From the NCBI RefSeq assembly GCF_000758725.1, contig NZ_CP009428.1:434001-498000 (forward strand): a DNA stretch of 64,000 nucleotides, written 5' to 3'. Shown in pieces: positions 45,155 to 53,966 of this stretch (within the stretch, counting starts at the first letter, position 1; every line of letters starts with the position of its first letter). The notes beneath the pieces are model-generated. The model did no database searches, was not told the origin of the DNA, and saw only the letters and a program-made list of their open reading frames with translations. The DNA is from Paenibacillus odorifer (GTDB lineage Bacteria; Bacillota; Bacilli; Paenibacillales; Paenibacillaceae). A program made the position numbers and the translations under genes.

Positions 45155-45829
45155 ATGAGCGTTACTCTGTTATATATTGAAGATGATCGTGAAATTGGCA
45201 GTGTAGTGTCTGCTGATTTAAGCGAAAGAGGATATAGTGTCCGCTGGTTACGGAGCGGCGAAGGAGCAATGGAAGAAGCCGGCGCCTGCCAACTGGCTAT
45301 TCTCGATGTTATGCTACCAGGTCTGGACGGGTTTACGATCGGGCAACGTTTGAAACGTTCTTACCCTAAGCTGCCCATTTTGATGCTTTCCGCCCGGACC
45401 TCTATTGATGATAAGCTGCAAGGTTTGGAGTTCGCAGATGATTATTTGACCAAGCCTTTTCATCCGGATGAATTGGCCGCTCGAATTGAGGTGCTGCTCC
45501 GAAGGAATGGGGCATCTGTTCAGGATTCGCTCACACTTAAACATCTAGTCGTATATGAAGGGGATAACCGCGTAATGAATGCTCAGACTCAGGAAGAAAT
45601 CATGCTTACAGGTAAGCAATTTCAGATTTTTTCCTATTTGCTGCGTCATCTTAACCAAATTATGACGAAGGAGCAGATCTACGAGGCCGTGTGGGGTGAG
45701 GCTTATATCGAAGGGGATAAAACTCTGATGGTACATATTCGTTATTTGCGCGAAAAGCTGGAGCTTGATCCGGGTAATCCGGAAATTATCGAAACTGTCC
45801 GTGGGATCGGCTACCGGGTAAGAGCATGA
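45155..45829 (+). CDS. OmpR-family response regulator
   Basis: 224 aa. The receiver holds IEDD, phosphorylatable Asp51 in LAILDVMLPGLDG and Lys in DYLTKPFH. The usual LGADDY stretch is FADDY here, one Gly short. The winged helix contains LTGKQFQIFSYLLRH and MVHIRYLREKLE. Its stop overlaps the kinase start (ATGA). It heads a five-gene operon with a kinase and a lantibiotic-immunity-like ABC exporter. Confidence 0.93.
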   Translation: MSVTLLYIEDDREIGSVVSADLSERGYSVRWLRSGEGAMEEAGACQLAILDVMLPGLDGFTIGQRLKRSYPKLPILMLSARTSIDDKLQGLEFADDYLTKPFHPDELAARIEVLLRRNGASVQDSLTLKHLVVYEGDNRVMNAQTQEEIMLTGKQFQIFSYLLRHLNQIMTKEQIYEAVWGEAYIEGDKTLMVHIRYLREKLELDPGNPEIIETVRGIGYRVRA

Positions 45830-47253
45830 GAGGATTAGAGCGCATTCGCAAGAAACGTAATTCCTCCTTGTTATCAGGGTATTTGCTAATTATCGTATCT
45901 GCACTGCTATTTATCCCTGTGGTCCTTCCGTTGTCTTTTGTTGGCTACAATATTCTTAACGAAGTGACCAAAGGTGCCCCGCCTGTAGATACATCCCTGT
46001 ATTCGAATATTGCACCGCTGGAGACTATGTGGCATAAAGAGGCACTTCACTTAGAAAATGCTTCTTCGGAAGCCATAAATCAGCGGCTGATTGAATTGAG
46101 TCGAAAATACACCGAGGCTACTATGTTTTGGGTAGACGCGCAGGGAAAAACCCAGTTGATTCTCACGCCTGAAGAAGGGGATAAGGATAAGATTTACCCT
46201 GAAGTTCCTGATCAGTGGACTGCGGCTGAGGCTATTTCATTTATGAAAGAAAGTACGAATCGTGATCCTTTAGCCATCGTTGCTTTCGTGGGGGACAAAG
46301 TGGAGGCAGACAAGGGATTTATGGTGATGCAAATTCCAAGCAAGCTGCTGAACAAAGGGGCTTATGGGGGATTAGGGGCTTGGGCTTGGTATAACTTTGT
46401 GTTATTTACCCTTTTTGGAGGGTTCGCTCTGGTTTCGTGGATGTTCTTTAGAAAAATTCGCAAACGGCTGCTGCAACTGCAAACCGCGATGACGATTACA
46501 GGCCCGGATAGAATGCCTAAGTCTATAGTGACAGGCAAACTGGACGAGATCGGTCGCCTGGAGGAAGCTTTTAATACGATGGTAACCAAACTGGATGAAA
46601 GCCGACGCAGGGAAATAGAAGAGGAAGAGTTGCGTAAGCGTCTAGTCTCGAATTTATCTCACGATTTACGCACACCTCTAACCGTCATTCGCAGCCATAT
46701 CCATGTTATGACCAAAGAGGATCTGACCTCAAAAGGTAAGCAGTCCTTACAGCTTATGGATGAGCGTATTGCGGATCTTAGCGTCCTGATCGAGAATCTT
46801 TTATCTTACAATCTGCTCAATAGTGGACGGGTAACCTTAAAGCTGGAACGTAAAGATGTTCTACGCTTGTTACGGGAGAGTGCGGCTGCTTGGTACCCCG
46901 TATGGGAAAAAGAGGGCTTCGACATTGATATTAACCTGGAAGCCGAACCGCTATTCTGGAGGGTGGATGAGGTCTGGTTCCGCCGTATTCTCGATAATTT
47001 GTATCAAAACATTGTACGACATGCCAGCAGCGGGCATTATGTCGGGATCTCAACGGAGCAACGTAATGAACAACGTGCCATAATTATTGCGGATCATGGT
47101 CGAGGCATTCAGAGTCCATCCGATTACAAGGGGGCAGGTTTGGGATTGTCTATCGTCGATCTTTTGATGAAGCATATGGAGCTGGAATGGGTTGTGGAGA
47201 GCACAGGCAAAGGCACTTCTATTGTAATCTTTGATCCGCATCGTGAAATTTAA
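45826..47253 (+). CDS. Sensor histidine kinase with an extracellular domain and HAMP-like linker
   Basis: 475 aa: membrane helices at residues 18-45 and 190-207 enclose an extracellular domain of about 140 residues. Then come a HAMP-like linker, the HisKA phospho-acceptor His279 in NLSHDLRTPLT, and the ATPase motifs NLYQNIVRH, DHGRGI and GAGLGLSI. The large sensor loop separates it from the Bce-type kinase in this window. Partner of the response regulator at 45155. Confidence 0.93.
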   Translation: MRGLERIRKKRNSSLLSGYLLIIVSALLFIPVVLPLSFVGYNILNEVTKGAPPVDTSLYSNIAPLETMWHKEALHLENASSEAINQRLIELSRKYTEATMFWVDAQGKTQLILTPEEGDKDKIYPEVPDQWTAAEAISFMKESTNRDPLAIVAFVGDKVEADKGFMVMQIPSKLLNKGAYGGLGAWAWYNFVLFTLFGGFALVSWMFFRKIRKRLLQLQTAMTITGPDRMPKSIVTGKLDEIGRLEEAFNTMVTKLDESRRREIEEEELRKRLVSNLSHDLRTPLTVIRSHIHVMTKEDLTSKGKQSLQLMDERIADLSVLIENLLSYNLLNSGRVTLKLERKDVLRLLRESAAAWYPVWEKEGFDIDINLEAEPLFWRVDEVWFRRILDNLYQNIVRHASSGHYVGISTEQRNEQRAIIIADHGRGIQSPSDYKGAGLGLSIVDLLMKHMELEWVVESTGKGTSIVIFDPHREI

Positions 47254-47323
47254 ACAAAACTTAAACTTGGCACTTCCTTGTTCTTAACCTTGGGACGTTA
47301 TGCTGTATACCGAGGTGAAGAAC

Positions 47324-48235
47324 ATGGAAGAAACAGTGATTAAAACTAAGGATTTATTGAAAAAATATCGTGGCCGGGCTGCGGTAGAAAATTTGAATTT
47401 AAATATCCGTAAGGGAGAGATTTATGGTTTTCTGGGTCCCAACGGAGCTGGGAAAACTACAACAATCCGTATGCTGCTTGGCCTAATTACACCGACATCT
47501 GGAAAAATTGAAGTGTTCGGCCAGGATCTTCGGAAGAATAAGCTGCAAATTTTACGGAAGGTAGGGTCGCTTGTCGAATCCCCCTCGTATTATGGGCATC
47601 TGAGTGCTGTGGACAATCTCGAAGCGATCCGCCGCATTCTGGATGTTCCGAAGTCACGAATCGCTGAGGTGCTAGATATTGTTTCTCTAACCGGGGAAGA
47701 GAGACGTCCGGTCAAAGGGTTCTCCCTCGGGATGAAGCAGAGACTTGGTATCGCAGCTGCCTTGCTAGGGAATCCAGAGCTGCTTATTCTGGACGAGCCA
47801 ACGAACGGACTCGACCCGTCAGGGATTCAGGAAATTCGTGGGCTTATCAAACGTTTGCCACAGGAGCAAGGAATTACGGTTGTAGTATCCAGTCACCTGC
47901 TTAGTGAAATTGAACAAATGGCAGATACCGTGGGTATTATTCGCCAAGGGCAAATGGTATACCAAGATACAATAGCTAATCTGCAACAACAGGCTGCTGG
48001 CGAGATACGCCTTGCGGTTTCGGAACCAGAGTCTGCGTTACGTCTCGCTGGAGGCCGGGGGTATGAAGGGACACTACAAGAGCAAAAACTGATTTTTTCA
48101 AGAATGAACGATGCAAGAGTAGCGCTGCTAGTCAAGGCTTTGGTAGAGAATGGGCACGCTGTCTATCGTGTAGAGGAGCGGAGACAATCGCTTGAGGACT
48201 TCTTCCTACAGGTTGTGGGAGGCGGGGAATCATGA
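47324..48235 (+). CDS. ABC transporter ATP-binding protein (BcrA/lantibiotic-immunity type)
   Basis: 303 aa. Walker A GPNGAGKTT, signature FSLGMKQR (Gly-Gly replaced by Leu-Gly, usual in the BcrA/NisF group), Walker B LLILDEPTNGLDP, and switch His in VSSHLL. GAGGTG precedes ATG 47324. It overlaps the first permease gene by 4 bp. With the two permeases it forms a heteromeric exporter like NisFEG or BcrAB that clears peptide antibiotics from the membrane. Confidence 0.93.
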   Translation: MEETVIKTKDLLKKYRGRAAVENLNLNIRKGEIYGFLGPNGAGKTTTIRMLLGLITPTSGKIEVFGQDLRKNKLQILRKVGSLVESPSYYGHLSAVDNLEAIRRILDVPKSRIAEVLDIVSLTGEERRPVKGFSLGMKQRLGIAAALLGNPELLILDEPTNGLDPSGIQEIRGLIKRLPQEQGITVVVSSHLLSEIEQMADTVGIIRQGQMVYQDTIANLQQQAAGEIRLAVSEPESALRLAGGRGYEGTLQEQKLIFSRMNDARVALLVKALVENGHAVYRVEERRQSLEDFFLQVVGGGES

Positions 48236-48948
48236 TGTGGCGGGCGTTGTCAGCGGATTGGCTTAAAATCCGCGGCAAAGGAATTTGGTTTCTAGTGTTT
48301 CTAGGACCGATTGGTCTAGTATCCATGCAGGGCCTTAACTTTGGCCTTCGTTATGATTATCTGCGTCAGCAGTATAGCGCGGATTTATGGGGAGGACTTC
48401 TGGATAATGTGTCCGGGTTTGTGCCCACAGCTCTTTTTCTGGGCGGCACTTTAGTATGCTCGCTGATTGCAAATGTCGAACATCAGATGAGTTCATGGAA
48501 GCAGCTCTTGGCACTGCCTATCTCTCGTACCTCAGTGTTTATGGCTAAGTTAATGCTCTGTCTGCTGCTAGTGGCAGTTTCCTGCTTGTTGCTCTCAGTG
48601 GGGATAGTTGTTTTAGGGCTTATTTTGGGCTTCAAAGCTGATCTTATTCCTTATGTGGATGTACTCAGAATTGGCTTTATGTCCTATATTGCGGCTCTGC
48701 CGGTCATCGCGCTACAGCTGTGGCTTTCCCTGGCTAATCGTAATCAGACACTGCCGGTTGCCCTGGGGATCACATTATCCTTGACGTCATTTTTCTCCAT
48801 GTTCCTTTCGGAGTGGGTGCCTTTAACATGGCCATATTTGGCGTGGGACTCCTCTAATCGCCTCTTGTTCAGCGGTGCGGGTCTGCTGCTGGGAATGCTG
48901 GTGTTTTTGCCGGGTGCAGTGCATTTCGCTCGAAAGGATGTGGATTAA
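48232..48948 (+). CDS. ABC-2 permease subunit, lantibiotic-immunity (MutE/EpiE-like) type
   Basis: 238 aa with six hydrophobic helices; SADWLKIRGKGIWFLVFLGP at the N-terminus and EHQMSSWKQLLALPISRTSVFMAK in the cytoplasmic loop are typical of this family. Two ATG codons in a row mark the start. It is directly followed by a second, related permease, so the channel is probably a heterodimer. Confidence 0.88.
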   Translation: MMWRALSADWLKIRGKGIWFLVFLGPIGLVSMQGLNFGLRYDYLRQQYSADLWGGLLDNVSGFVPTALFLGGTLVCSLIANVEHQMSSWKQLLALPISRTSVFMAKLMLCLLLVAVSCLLLSVGIVVLGLILGFKADLIPYVDVLRIGFMSYIAALPVIALQLWLSLANRNQTLPVALGITLSLTSFFSMFLSEWVPLTWPYLAWDSSNRLLFSGAGLLLGMLVFLPGAVHFARKDVD

Positions 48949-48949
48949 G

Positions 48950-49684
48950 ATGAAGTCATTTTGGAGAGTATTATCCTCAGAGCGATTAAAAATGTCTAAA
49001 TCATATGTTTGGCTTTTAGTCATAGGAAGTCCGGTTTTATCACTGGTTCCCGGATTGTTATCGGATAATCAAGGCGAGAAGATAACTTGGGAGCTGCTGT
49101 TAAGTGTGATGTCAATGATGCATGCTTTGCTGTTTCTGCCTGTGCTTTCAGGCATTTTTGCGGCCCTGATCTGTCGTTATGAGCATCATGACGGTGGCTG
49201 GAAGCTATTGTTGTCTCTGCCTGTAACCCGGTTGTCGGTGTATCTCTCAAAATATGTGATGATCATCGGATTGCTGGCTGCTGTGCAAATAACGTTCCTC
49301 GTTATGGTGCTGGGAATGGGCTTGTTCCGTGGGGCTCCAGATCCAATCCCTTGGGCGCTGCTGCTAAAATCAGTATTTGGCGGCTTTGTAGCCTGCCTAC
49401 CACTCGCCGCATTGCAGCTGGCGATCTCGCAAAGCTGGAGCAGCTTCGGCGCACCGCTGGCGCTGAATGTGAGTCTGACTATTCCCAATATACTGATCGC
49501 TAATTCTTCAACCTACGGCCCCTACTATCCTTGGGTACAGCCGATGTTGGCCATGAGTCCTTATGGTGATGACGGATTTGGTGCCTTTAATCTGCCTTTA
49601 GAGACACTGATGATGATAGTGGGAGGGAGCTTGATTGTCTTTTTTGCCGCAGGACTAATCTCCTTTTATCGTAAAGCAGTCTGA
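48950..49684 (+). CDS. ABC-2 permease subunit, lantibiotic-immunity (MutG/EpiG-like) type
   Basis: 244-aa six-helix protein related to its upstream neighbour: SERLKMSKSYVWLLVIGSP, then EHHDGGWKLLLSLPVTRLSVYLSK. AAAGGA inside the end of the previous gene precedes ATG 48950. No lantibiotic structural or modification genes are nearby, so the module most likely protects against peptides made by other bacteria. Confidence 0.88.
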   Translation: MKSFWRVLSSERLKMSKSYVWLLVIGSPVLSLVPGLLSDNQGEKITWELLLSVMSMMHALLFLPVLSGIFAALICRYEHHDGGWKLLLSLPVTRLSVYLSKYVMIIGLLAAVQITFLVMVLGMGLFRGAPDPIPWALLLKSVFGGFVACLPLAALQLAISQSWSSFGAPLALNVSLTIPNILIANSSTYGPYYPWVQPMLAMSPYGDDGFGAFNLPLETLMMIVGGSLIVFFAAGLISFYRKAV

Positions 49685-49784
49685 TTCACAATCAGAGGTT
49701 ATAAACTCCTCCTCAATGGACATCCCGTGCTGTTTTTCTTATAATTAAAGAATATAATTAGCTAAGATGGAGGAGGGCGAGAGC

Positions 49785-50150
49785 ATGGAGCCAACGGCAT
49801 TAGAGGACTGCGACAATACATGCAAGGGTTCAGAGCTTGAACCGGAATCCATTGCATTGATCCTGCCAGACCGTGGGATTACTGATAAAATGGCAGAAAT
49901 GTTCAAAGCGTTGGGTGATCCAACACGAGTGCGGCTCATTTACGCTTTGTCACAGCAAGAATTATGTGTACATGATTTGTCCGTGATCCTTGATATGGGC
50001 CAATCTGCGATATCCCATCAGCTCCGTTATTTACGGAATCTACGGATCGTGAAGCGTCGTAAAGAGGGGAAAACGGTATTCTATTCGCTGAACGATGCGC
50101 ATGTGGAGCAGATCTTTTTGCAGACCCACGAGCATGTCCGACACGAATAG
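49785..50150 (+). CDS. ArsR/SmtB-family metal-sensing repressor (CadC/CzrA-like)
   Basis: 121 aa. The winged helix-turn-helix contains FKALGDPTRVRLIYAL, ELCVHDLS (helix 3, where CadC/SmtB place a metal Cys) and QSAISHQLRYLRNLRIVKRRKEGKT. Two more Cys lie in the N-terminal tail, and Asp/His residues in the last helix (NDAHVEQIF and HEHVRHE) match the helix-5 Zn site. Both site types appear present. GGAGGAGGG precedes ATG 49785. It probably controls the P-type ATPase at 51543, although a protease gene lies between. Confidence 0.9.
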   Translation: MEPTALEDCDNTCKGSELEPESIALILPDRGITDKMAEMFKALGDPTRVRLIYALSQQELCVHDLSVILDMGQSAISHQLRYLRNLRIVKRRKEGKTVFYSLNDAHVEQIFLQTHEHVRHE

Positions 50151-50160
50151 CTAGTTGCAA

Positions 50161-50215
50161 AAAAAGAGGGACTCCCAGCAGCCATTGGATGGTTTGTTGG
50201 GAGTCCCTCTTTTTA
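50161..50215 (+). terminator. Intrinsic terminator after the ArsR gene
   Basis: AAAGAGGGACTCCCA pairs perfectly with TGGGAGTCCCTCTTT and ends in T residues. Confidence 0.9.
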
Positions 50216-50245
50216 TTATGCCGACGAGTCTAACCATCCACTACG

Positions 50246-50432
50246 GCTTACGGACCCAGCTGACGTTATTTGCACAATAATCGCTTTTTGAGCAGAGTTG
50301 CGGACCTCAGTGCAGTTATTCTTTAGAAAGAGGTCTTATTTTGCTCTTTTTCATGCCAATAGCGCCTATGGGGTCCGATAATATGCTAAACCGGGGATAA
50401 TACTGCTTTTAGTGTCAACTGGGTCCGTTAGC
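50246..50432. repeat. Dispersed intergenic element, copy 3 (nested/composite)
   Basis: Ends are GCTTACGGACCCA (50246-50258) and TGGGTCCGTTAGC (50420-50432), complementary at 12 of 13 positions. Inside is a second pair, CGGACC (50301) and GGTCCG (50372), so it looks like one element inside another. The segment 50298-50335 closely matches the copy at 25131. No coding capacity. Confidence 0.65.
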
Positions 50433-50516
50433 TGTGTGGGTTGCGACAAATATTGCTCTAATGAAACCAAGTTGAATCCACTGAAGCCTTGTATTTCGAA
50501 GTAAGGATTTAGCTTA

Positions 50517-51278
50517 TTAGCTGGCTTGATTTAGGTTCTTCGTTAGGTTTGGTTTTCTAAAGGACAACACTAGCCAGACACATTGCACAGCAAGCACTAG
50601 CAGGATAAACAGATCGATTCCCATGTATTCACTCGTATTATCGTTGCCCACAAACTGAATTAAATTATGTATAAAGTGAAAGGATATCAGCGGAAGAATA
50701 TTATTATTTTTTAGCATTAGCAAGGCTAGCGCAAAACCGATCAGAAGCGCATATACGAGTTGTAGAAGAATTTGTGTGACATCTGTGCCGGATAATGCAT
50801 TAAGTAAGTGGGTAATAGAGAAGAGAATACTTGAAGTGATCACTGCTGTTTTAGCCCCTTTAGGAAGCAAGGTCTTAAAAATCAAACCGCGATAGATGCT
50901 TTCCTCCACAAAAGCGACCAGCAGGGTGAAGAAAATAAAGAACAGTACCTCGGATGCGCTGATCTCACGAAAACCCTTAAAGGATATGGTAATCAGGACC
51001 ACTACTAGTGGGGCATAATAGATCCAGTTGCCCGAGGATATGGTGTTTAGAGGTCGGAAGCCGAGCGTGCTCCATTTGCGCTTAACTGTAAAGTAGATGA
51101 TGAGTACAAGCGCGATTGGGATGAAGGAGATAAGTACAGGGGCGTTGTACGCAAGTTCCTTAATGGTTGCGTAAGCCCCGGCGGCAGTTACGGCTACAAG
51201 TAATAACACCTCGATAATAACTACGCTCCAAATGGGGTGTTTCTGTGAAAAAGAAGACGTTTTGGCTAGCTTTGACAT
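50517..51278 (-). CDS. CPBP-family intramembrane metalloprotease
   Basis: 253 aa, about seven helices. The family's metal/catalytic motifs are in order: FVEESIYRGLIF (EExxxR), FSITHLLNA and HFIHNLIQ. Bacterial members process prenylated or small peptides and are common in bacteriocin self-immunity, but no bacteriocin genes are near. AGAAGGGATG lies upstream of the ATG. Confidence 0.88.
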   Translation of the reverse strand: MSKLAKTSSFSQKHPIWSVVIIEVLLLVAVTAAGAYATIKELAYNAPVLISFIPIALVLIIYFTVKRKWSTLGFRPLNTISSGNWIYYAPLVVVLITISFKGFREISASEVLFFIFFTLLVAFVEESIYRGLIFKTLLPKGAKTAVITSSILFSITHLLNALSGTDVTQILLQLVYALLIGFALALLMLKNNNILPLISFHFIHNLIQFVGNDNTSEYMGIDLFILLVLAVQCVWLVLSFRKPNLTKNLNQAS

Positions 51279-51451
51279 GTTCTAAATTCATCCCTTCTGT
51301 GTAAATCATTTGCCCATCGAGCTTCATTGATAATGGGGTCATTCGTATGTAAGAAACTTACTTTCGGTCATACATGATTTTACATATTTTCACGTAAAGG
51401 TCAATTGATTTAATTTTTAAGATAATGTAGAAAAATGGTGTATATCGCGTA

Positions 51452-51514
51452 TTGACCTTGAAATATAAAGGGAATATAATAGGGCTAAGATAACATATGA
51501 ACAAGTGCTCATAT
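51452..51514 (+). promoter_or_regulatory. Promoter and ArsR/SmtB-type operator of the Zn/Cd ATPase gene
   Basis: TTGACC (51452-51457), 17 bp, TATAAT (51475-51480). Just downstream lies ATATGAACAAGTGCTCATAT (51495-51514), a 20-bp palindrome (two mismatched central pairs plus one) of the SmtB/CzrA form. It covers the expected start of transcription and is the likely site for the repressor at 49785-50150. Confidence 0.8.
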
Positions 51515-51542
51515 ATGGTTTTTATTTGAGGAGATGTGCCGT

Positions 51543-53786
51543 ATGGATACAATGCAAGGAAAATTAAAACGTCAGTGGGAATTAGAAGGTTTGGATTGCG
51601 CCAATTGCGCGATGAAAATTGAAGATAAGGTGAAGAAGATTGAAGGTGTATCGTCTTGTTCCGTTAACTTTGTAACAAAAACAATGACGTTGGAAACCGC
51701 CGCAGGGTATGAGGAATCAGCGATTGTAGAAGCGAAGAAAACGGTGAAGGCACTCGAGCCCCACGTAAATGTGAAAGAGAAGGTTGGGGGAAATCACAAG
51801 GCGCGCAATAGCGGTGCTCATGAACATACGCATGCTCACGAGCATGGTCATGAGCACGGCCATCAAGCTGATGGACATCATCATGATCATGAGGATGCTG
51901 AAGGTCATGGTCATACACATGAGCATGGGGAAGGCGACACACGCAAAATATTGCTGCGGTTAGGCGCTGGTGGAATTCTTGCTCTAGCTGGGATATTCCT
52001 GCCCGTGGATGGAGTAGTTGAATTGCTGATCTTTTTGGCAGCCTATCTTATCGTGGGTGGTGAAGTTGTCTGGCAGGCGGTTAAGAACATCATCCGTGGC
52101 CAGGTGTTTGATGAGAATTTCCTGATGGCTCTGGCAACTATCGGTGCATTTGCGATTGGTGAGTATCCAGAGGGCGTGGCAGTAATGCTGTTTTACCAGA
52201 TTGGAGAGCTGTTCCAAGGTCTGGCTGTGAATCGTTCACGCCGATCTATTACGGCACTTATGGATATTCGCCCCGAGTTTGCCTATCTCAAGCTTGGAAA
52301 TGATCTGAAGAAGGTCTCACCTGAGGAAGTAGCCATCGGAGATTTGATTGTTGTTAAACCCGGTGAGAAAGTACCCCTTGACGGAACTATATTTGAAGGT
52401 AACGCCATGATGGACACATCTGCACTTACTGGAGAGTCGGTGCCACGATCAGCTGGTCCAGGAAGTGCGGTGTTAAGTGGTTTTATTAACCGGAACGGCG
52501 TAATTACTGTGCAAGTTACTCAGACCTTTGGAGAATCGGCCGTATCCAAAATACTGGAGCTAGTGCAGAATGCATCAAGCAACAAAGCTAAAACCGAGAA
52601 CTTTATTACTAAATTTGCACGTGCCTACACGCCTGTAGTAGTGATCACAGCAGTCCTGCTGGCCGTCGTTCCTCCACTGCTGATCAGTGGTGCGACTTTT
52701 TCGGATTGGATTTACCGAGCACTTGTATTCCTCGTAATCTCTTGTCCTTGTGCGCTTGTGGTCTCGATTCCACTGGGATTCTTCGGAGGGATTGGTGCAG
52801 CTTCACGCAGCGGTATTCTGATTAAGGGAAGCAACTACCTGGAAGCCCTAAATGATGTGAAGGTAGTTGTCTTTGATAAAACGGGAACGTTGACCAAGGG
52901 ACAGTTTAAGGTGACGGGGATTTATCCGTCGGGTGGCAAATCTAAGGATGAATTACTGCGGACAGCCGCTTATGCGGAGAGCCATTCCAATCACCCGATC
53001 GCTGAGTCGATTCGGACGGCTTATGGTGAACAGATTTCTAAGGAAGCTATCACGAATTACAATGAAATCTCTGGTCATGGTATCGAAGTAACTATCGAAG
53101 GCAAGACCGTATTTGCAGGTAACGCACGTCTGATGGAGCGTGAGGGAATTGCTTATGAGGTCCCAGAGCAGAGCGGTACCGTTGTTCACATTGCGGTAGA
53201 TCATCAATACGAGGGTTATCTGGTGATCGCCGATGAAGTGAAGGAGGACTCACTGCAGGCCATTCAGCGCCTCAAAAAGCTTGGTATACGCAAGACGGTG
53301 ATGCTGACAGGTGATGCTTCCGCCGTAGCTGAAGATGTAGGGAAGCAGTTAGGGGTAGATGAGGTACACGCAGAGCTTTTACCACAGCATAAGGTAGAGG
53401 CCATCGAGAAGCTGGATCGTGAAAAGTCTCCACGCGAGAAGATTATTTTTGTCGGAGACGGAATTAATGATACTCCTGTACTGGCTAGAGCCGATGTCGG
53501 GATCGCTATGGGGGGACTCGGTTCCGACGCTGCCATTGAAGCAGCGGATATTGTAATTATGACCGATGAACCTTCGAAGATTGCTGTAGCTATCGGAATT
53601 GCCAAGCGTACTCGGACCATCGTATGGCAAAATATTATTTTTGCTTTAGGTGTAAAAGCTATATTCCTTCTGCTCGGTGCATTCGGGATTGCCACGATGT
53701 GGGAGGCTGTATTCTCAGATGTAGGGGTAACCGTACTAGCCGTACTGAACAGTATTCGAGCTTTAAAAGTGCAAGACGAGGGTTAA
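51543..53786 (+). CDS. cadA: Zn/Cd/Pb-exporting P1B-type ATPase (CadA/ZntA-like)
   Basis: 747 aa. One N-terminal HMA domain with GLDCANC (Cys19, Cys22), a His-rich linker at about residues 93-128, then the ATPase core: LTGES, the intramembrane SCPCALVVSIP (Cys401, Cys403), the phosphorylated Asp445 in DKTGTLTKG, HP, and GDGINDTP. The CPCALVV variant and His-rich linker mark the Zn/Cd/Pb subgroup rather than copper. GAGGAG nine bases before ATG 51543 selects the start. Controlled by the operator immediately upstream. Confidence 0.94.
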   Translation: MDTMQGKLKRQWELEGLDCANCAMKIEDKVKKIEGVSSCSVNFVTKTMTLETAAGYEESAIVEAKKTVKALEPHVNVKEKVGGNHKARNSGAHEHTHAHEHGHEHGHQADGHHHDHEDAEGHGHTHEHGEGDTRKILLRLGAGGILALAGIFLPVDGVVELLIFLAAYLIVGGEVVWQAVKNIIRGQVFDENFLMALATIGAFAIGEYPEGVAVMLFYQIGELFQGLAVNRSRRSITALMDIRPEFAYLKLGNDLKKVSPEEVAIGDLIVVKPGEKVPLDGTIFEGNAMMDTSALTGESVPRSAGPGSAVLSGFINRNGVITVQVTQTFGESAVSKILELVQNASSNKAKTENFITKFARAYTPVVVITAVLLAVVPPLLISGATFSDWIYRALVFLVISCPCALVVSIPLGFFGGIGAASRSGILIKGSNYLEALNDVKVVVFDKTGTLTKGQFKVTGIYPSGGKSKDELLRTAAYAESHSNHPIAESIRTAYGEQISKEAITNYNEISGHGIEVTIEGKTVFAGNARLMEREGIAYEVPEQSGTVVHIAVDHQYEGYLVIADEVKEDSLQAIQRLKKLGIRKTVMLTGDASAVAEDVGKQLGVDEVHAELLPQHKVEAIEKLDREKSPREKIIFVGDGINDTPVLARADVGIAMGGLGSDAAIEAADIVIMTDEPSKIAVAIGIAKRTRTIVWQNIIFALGVKAIFLLLGAFGIATMWEAVFSDVGVTVLAVLNSIRALKVQDEG

Positions 53787-53879
53787 GTATCTTTGGTGTT
53801 TAAATAAATGATTTCAACAAAAGTAAGCTTTAGGATTCCAGTTTTAGGGGTCTTAGGGCTTATTTTTTTTATTTGCCAG

Positions 53880-53907
53880 CAAAGAATTTGTCTTTTTTTG
53901 CCGATAT
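53880..53907 (+). promoter_or_regulatory. Sigma-D (motility) promoter of the chemoreceptor gene
   Basis: GCCGATAT (53900-53907) is the exact sigma-D/FliA -10 element; CAAA at 53880-53883 is an acceptable -35 at 16 bp. It lies 60 bp before the chemoreceptor start. Confidence 0.75.
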
Positions 53908-53966
53908 AGAAGATATATCCACATCAGGAGACATTATAACAAATGGAGTCAGGAGGCTATTTCATC

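Noticed and set aside
48875..48949. N-terminal extension of the second lantibiotic-type permease
   Set aside because: It is an out-of-frame reading of the preceding permease gene; homology begins at ATG 48950 behind AAAGGA.
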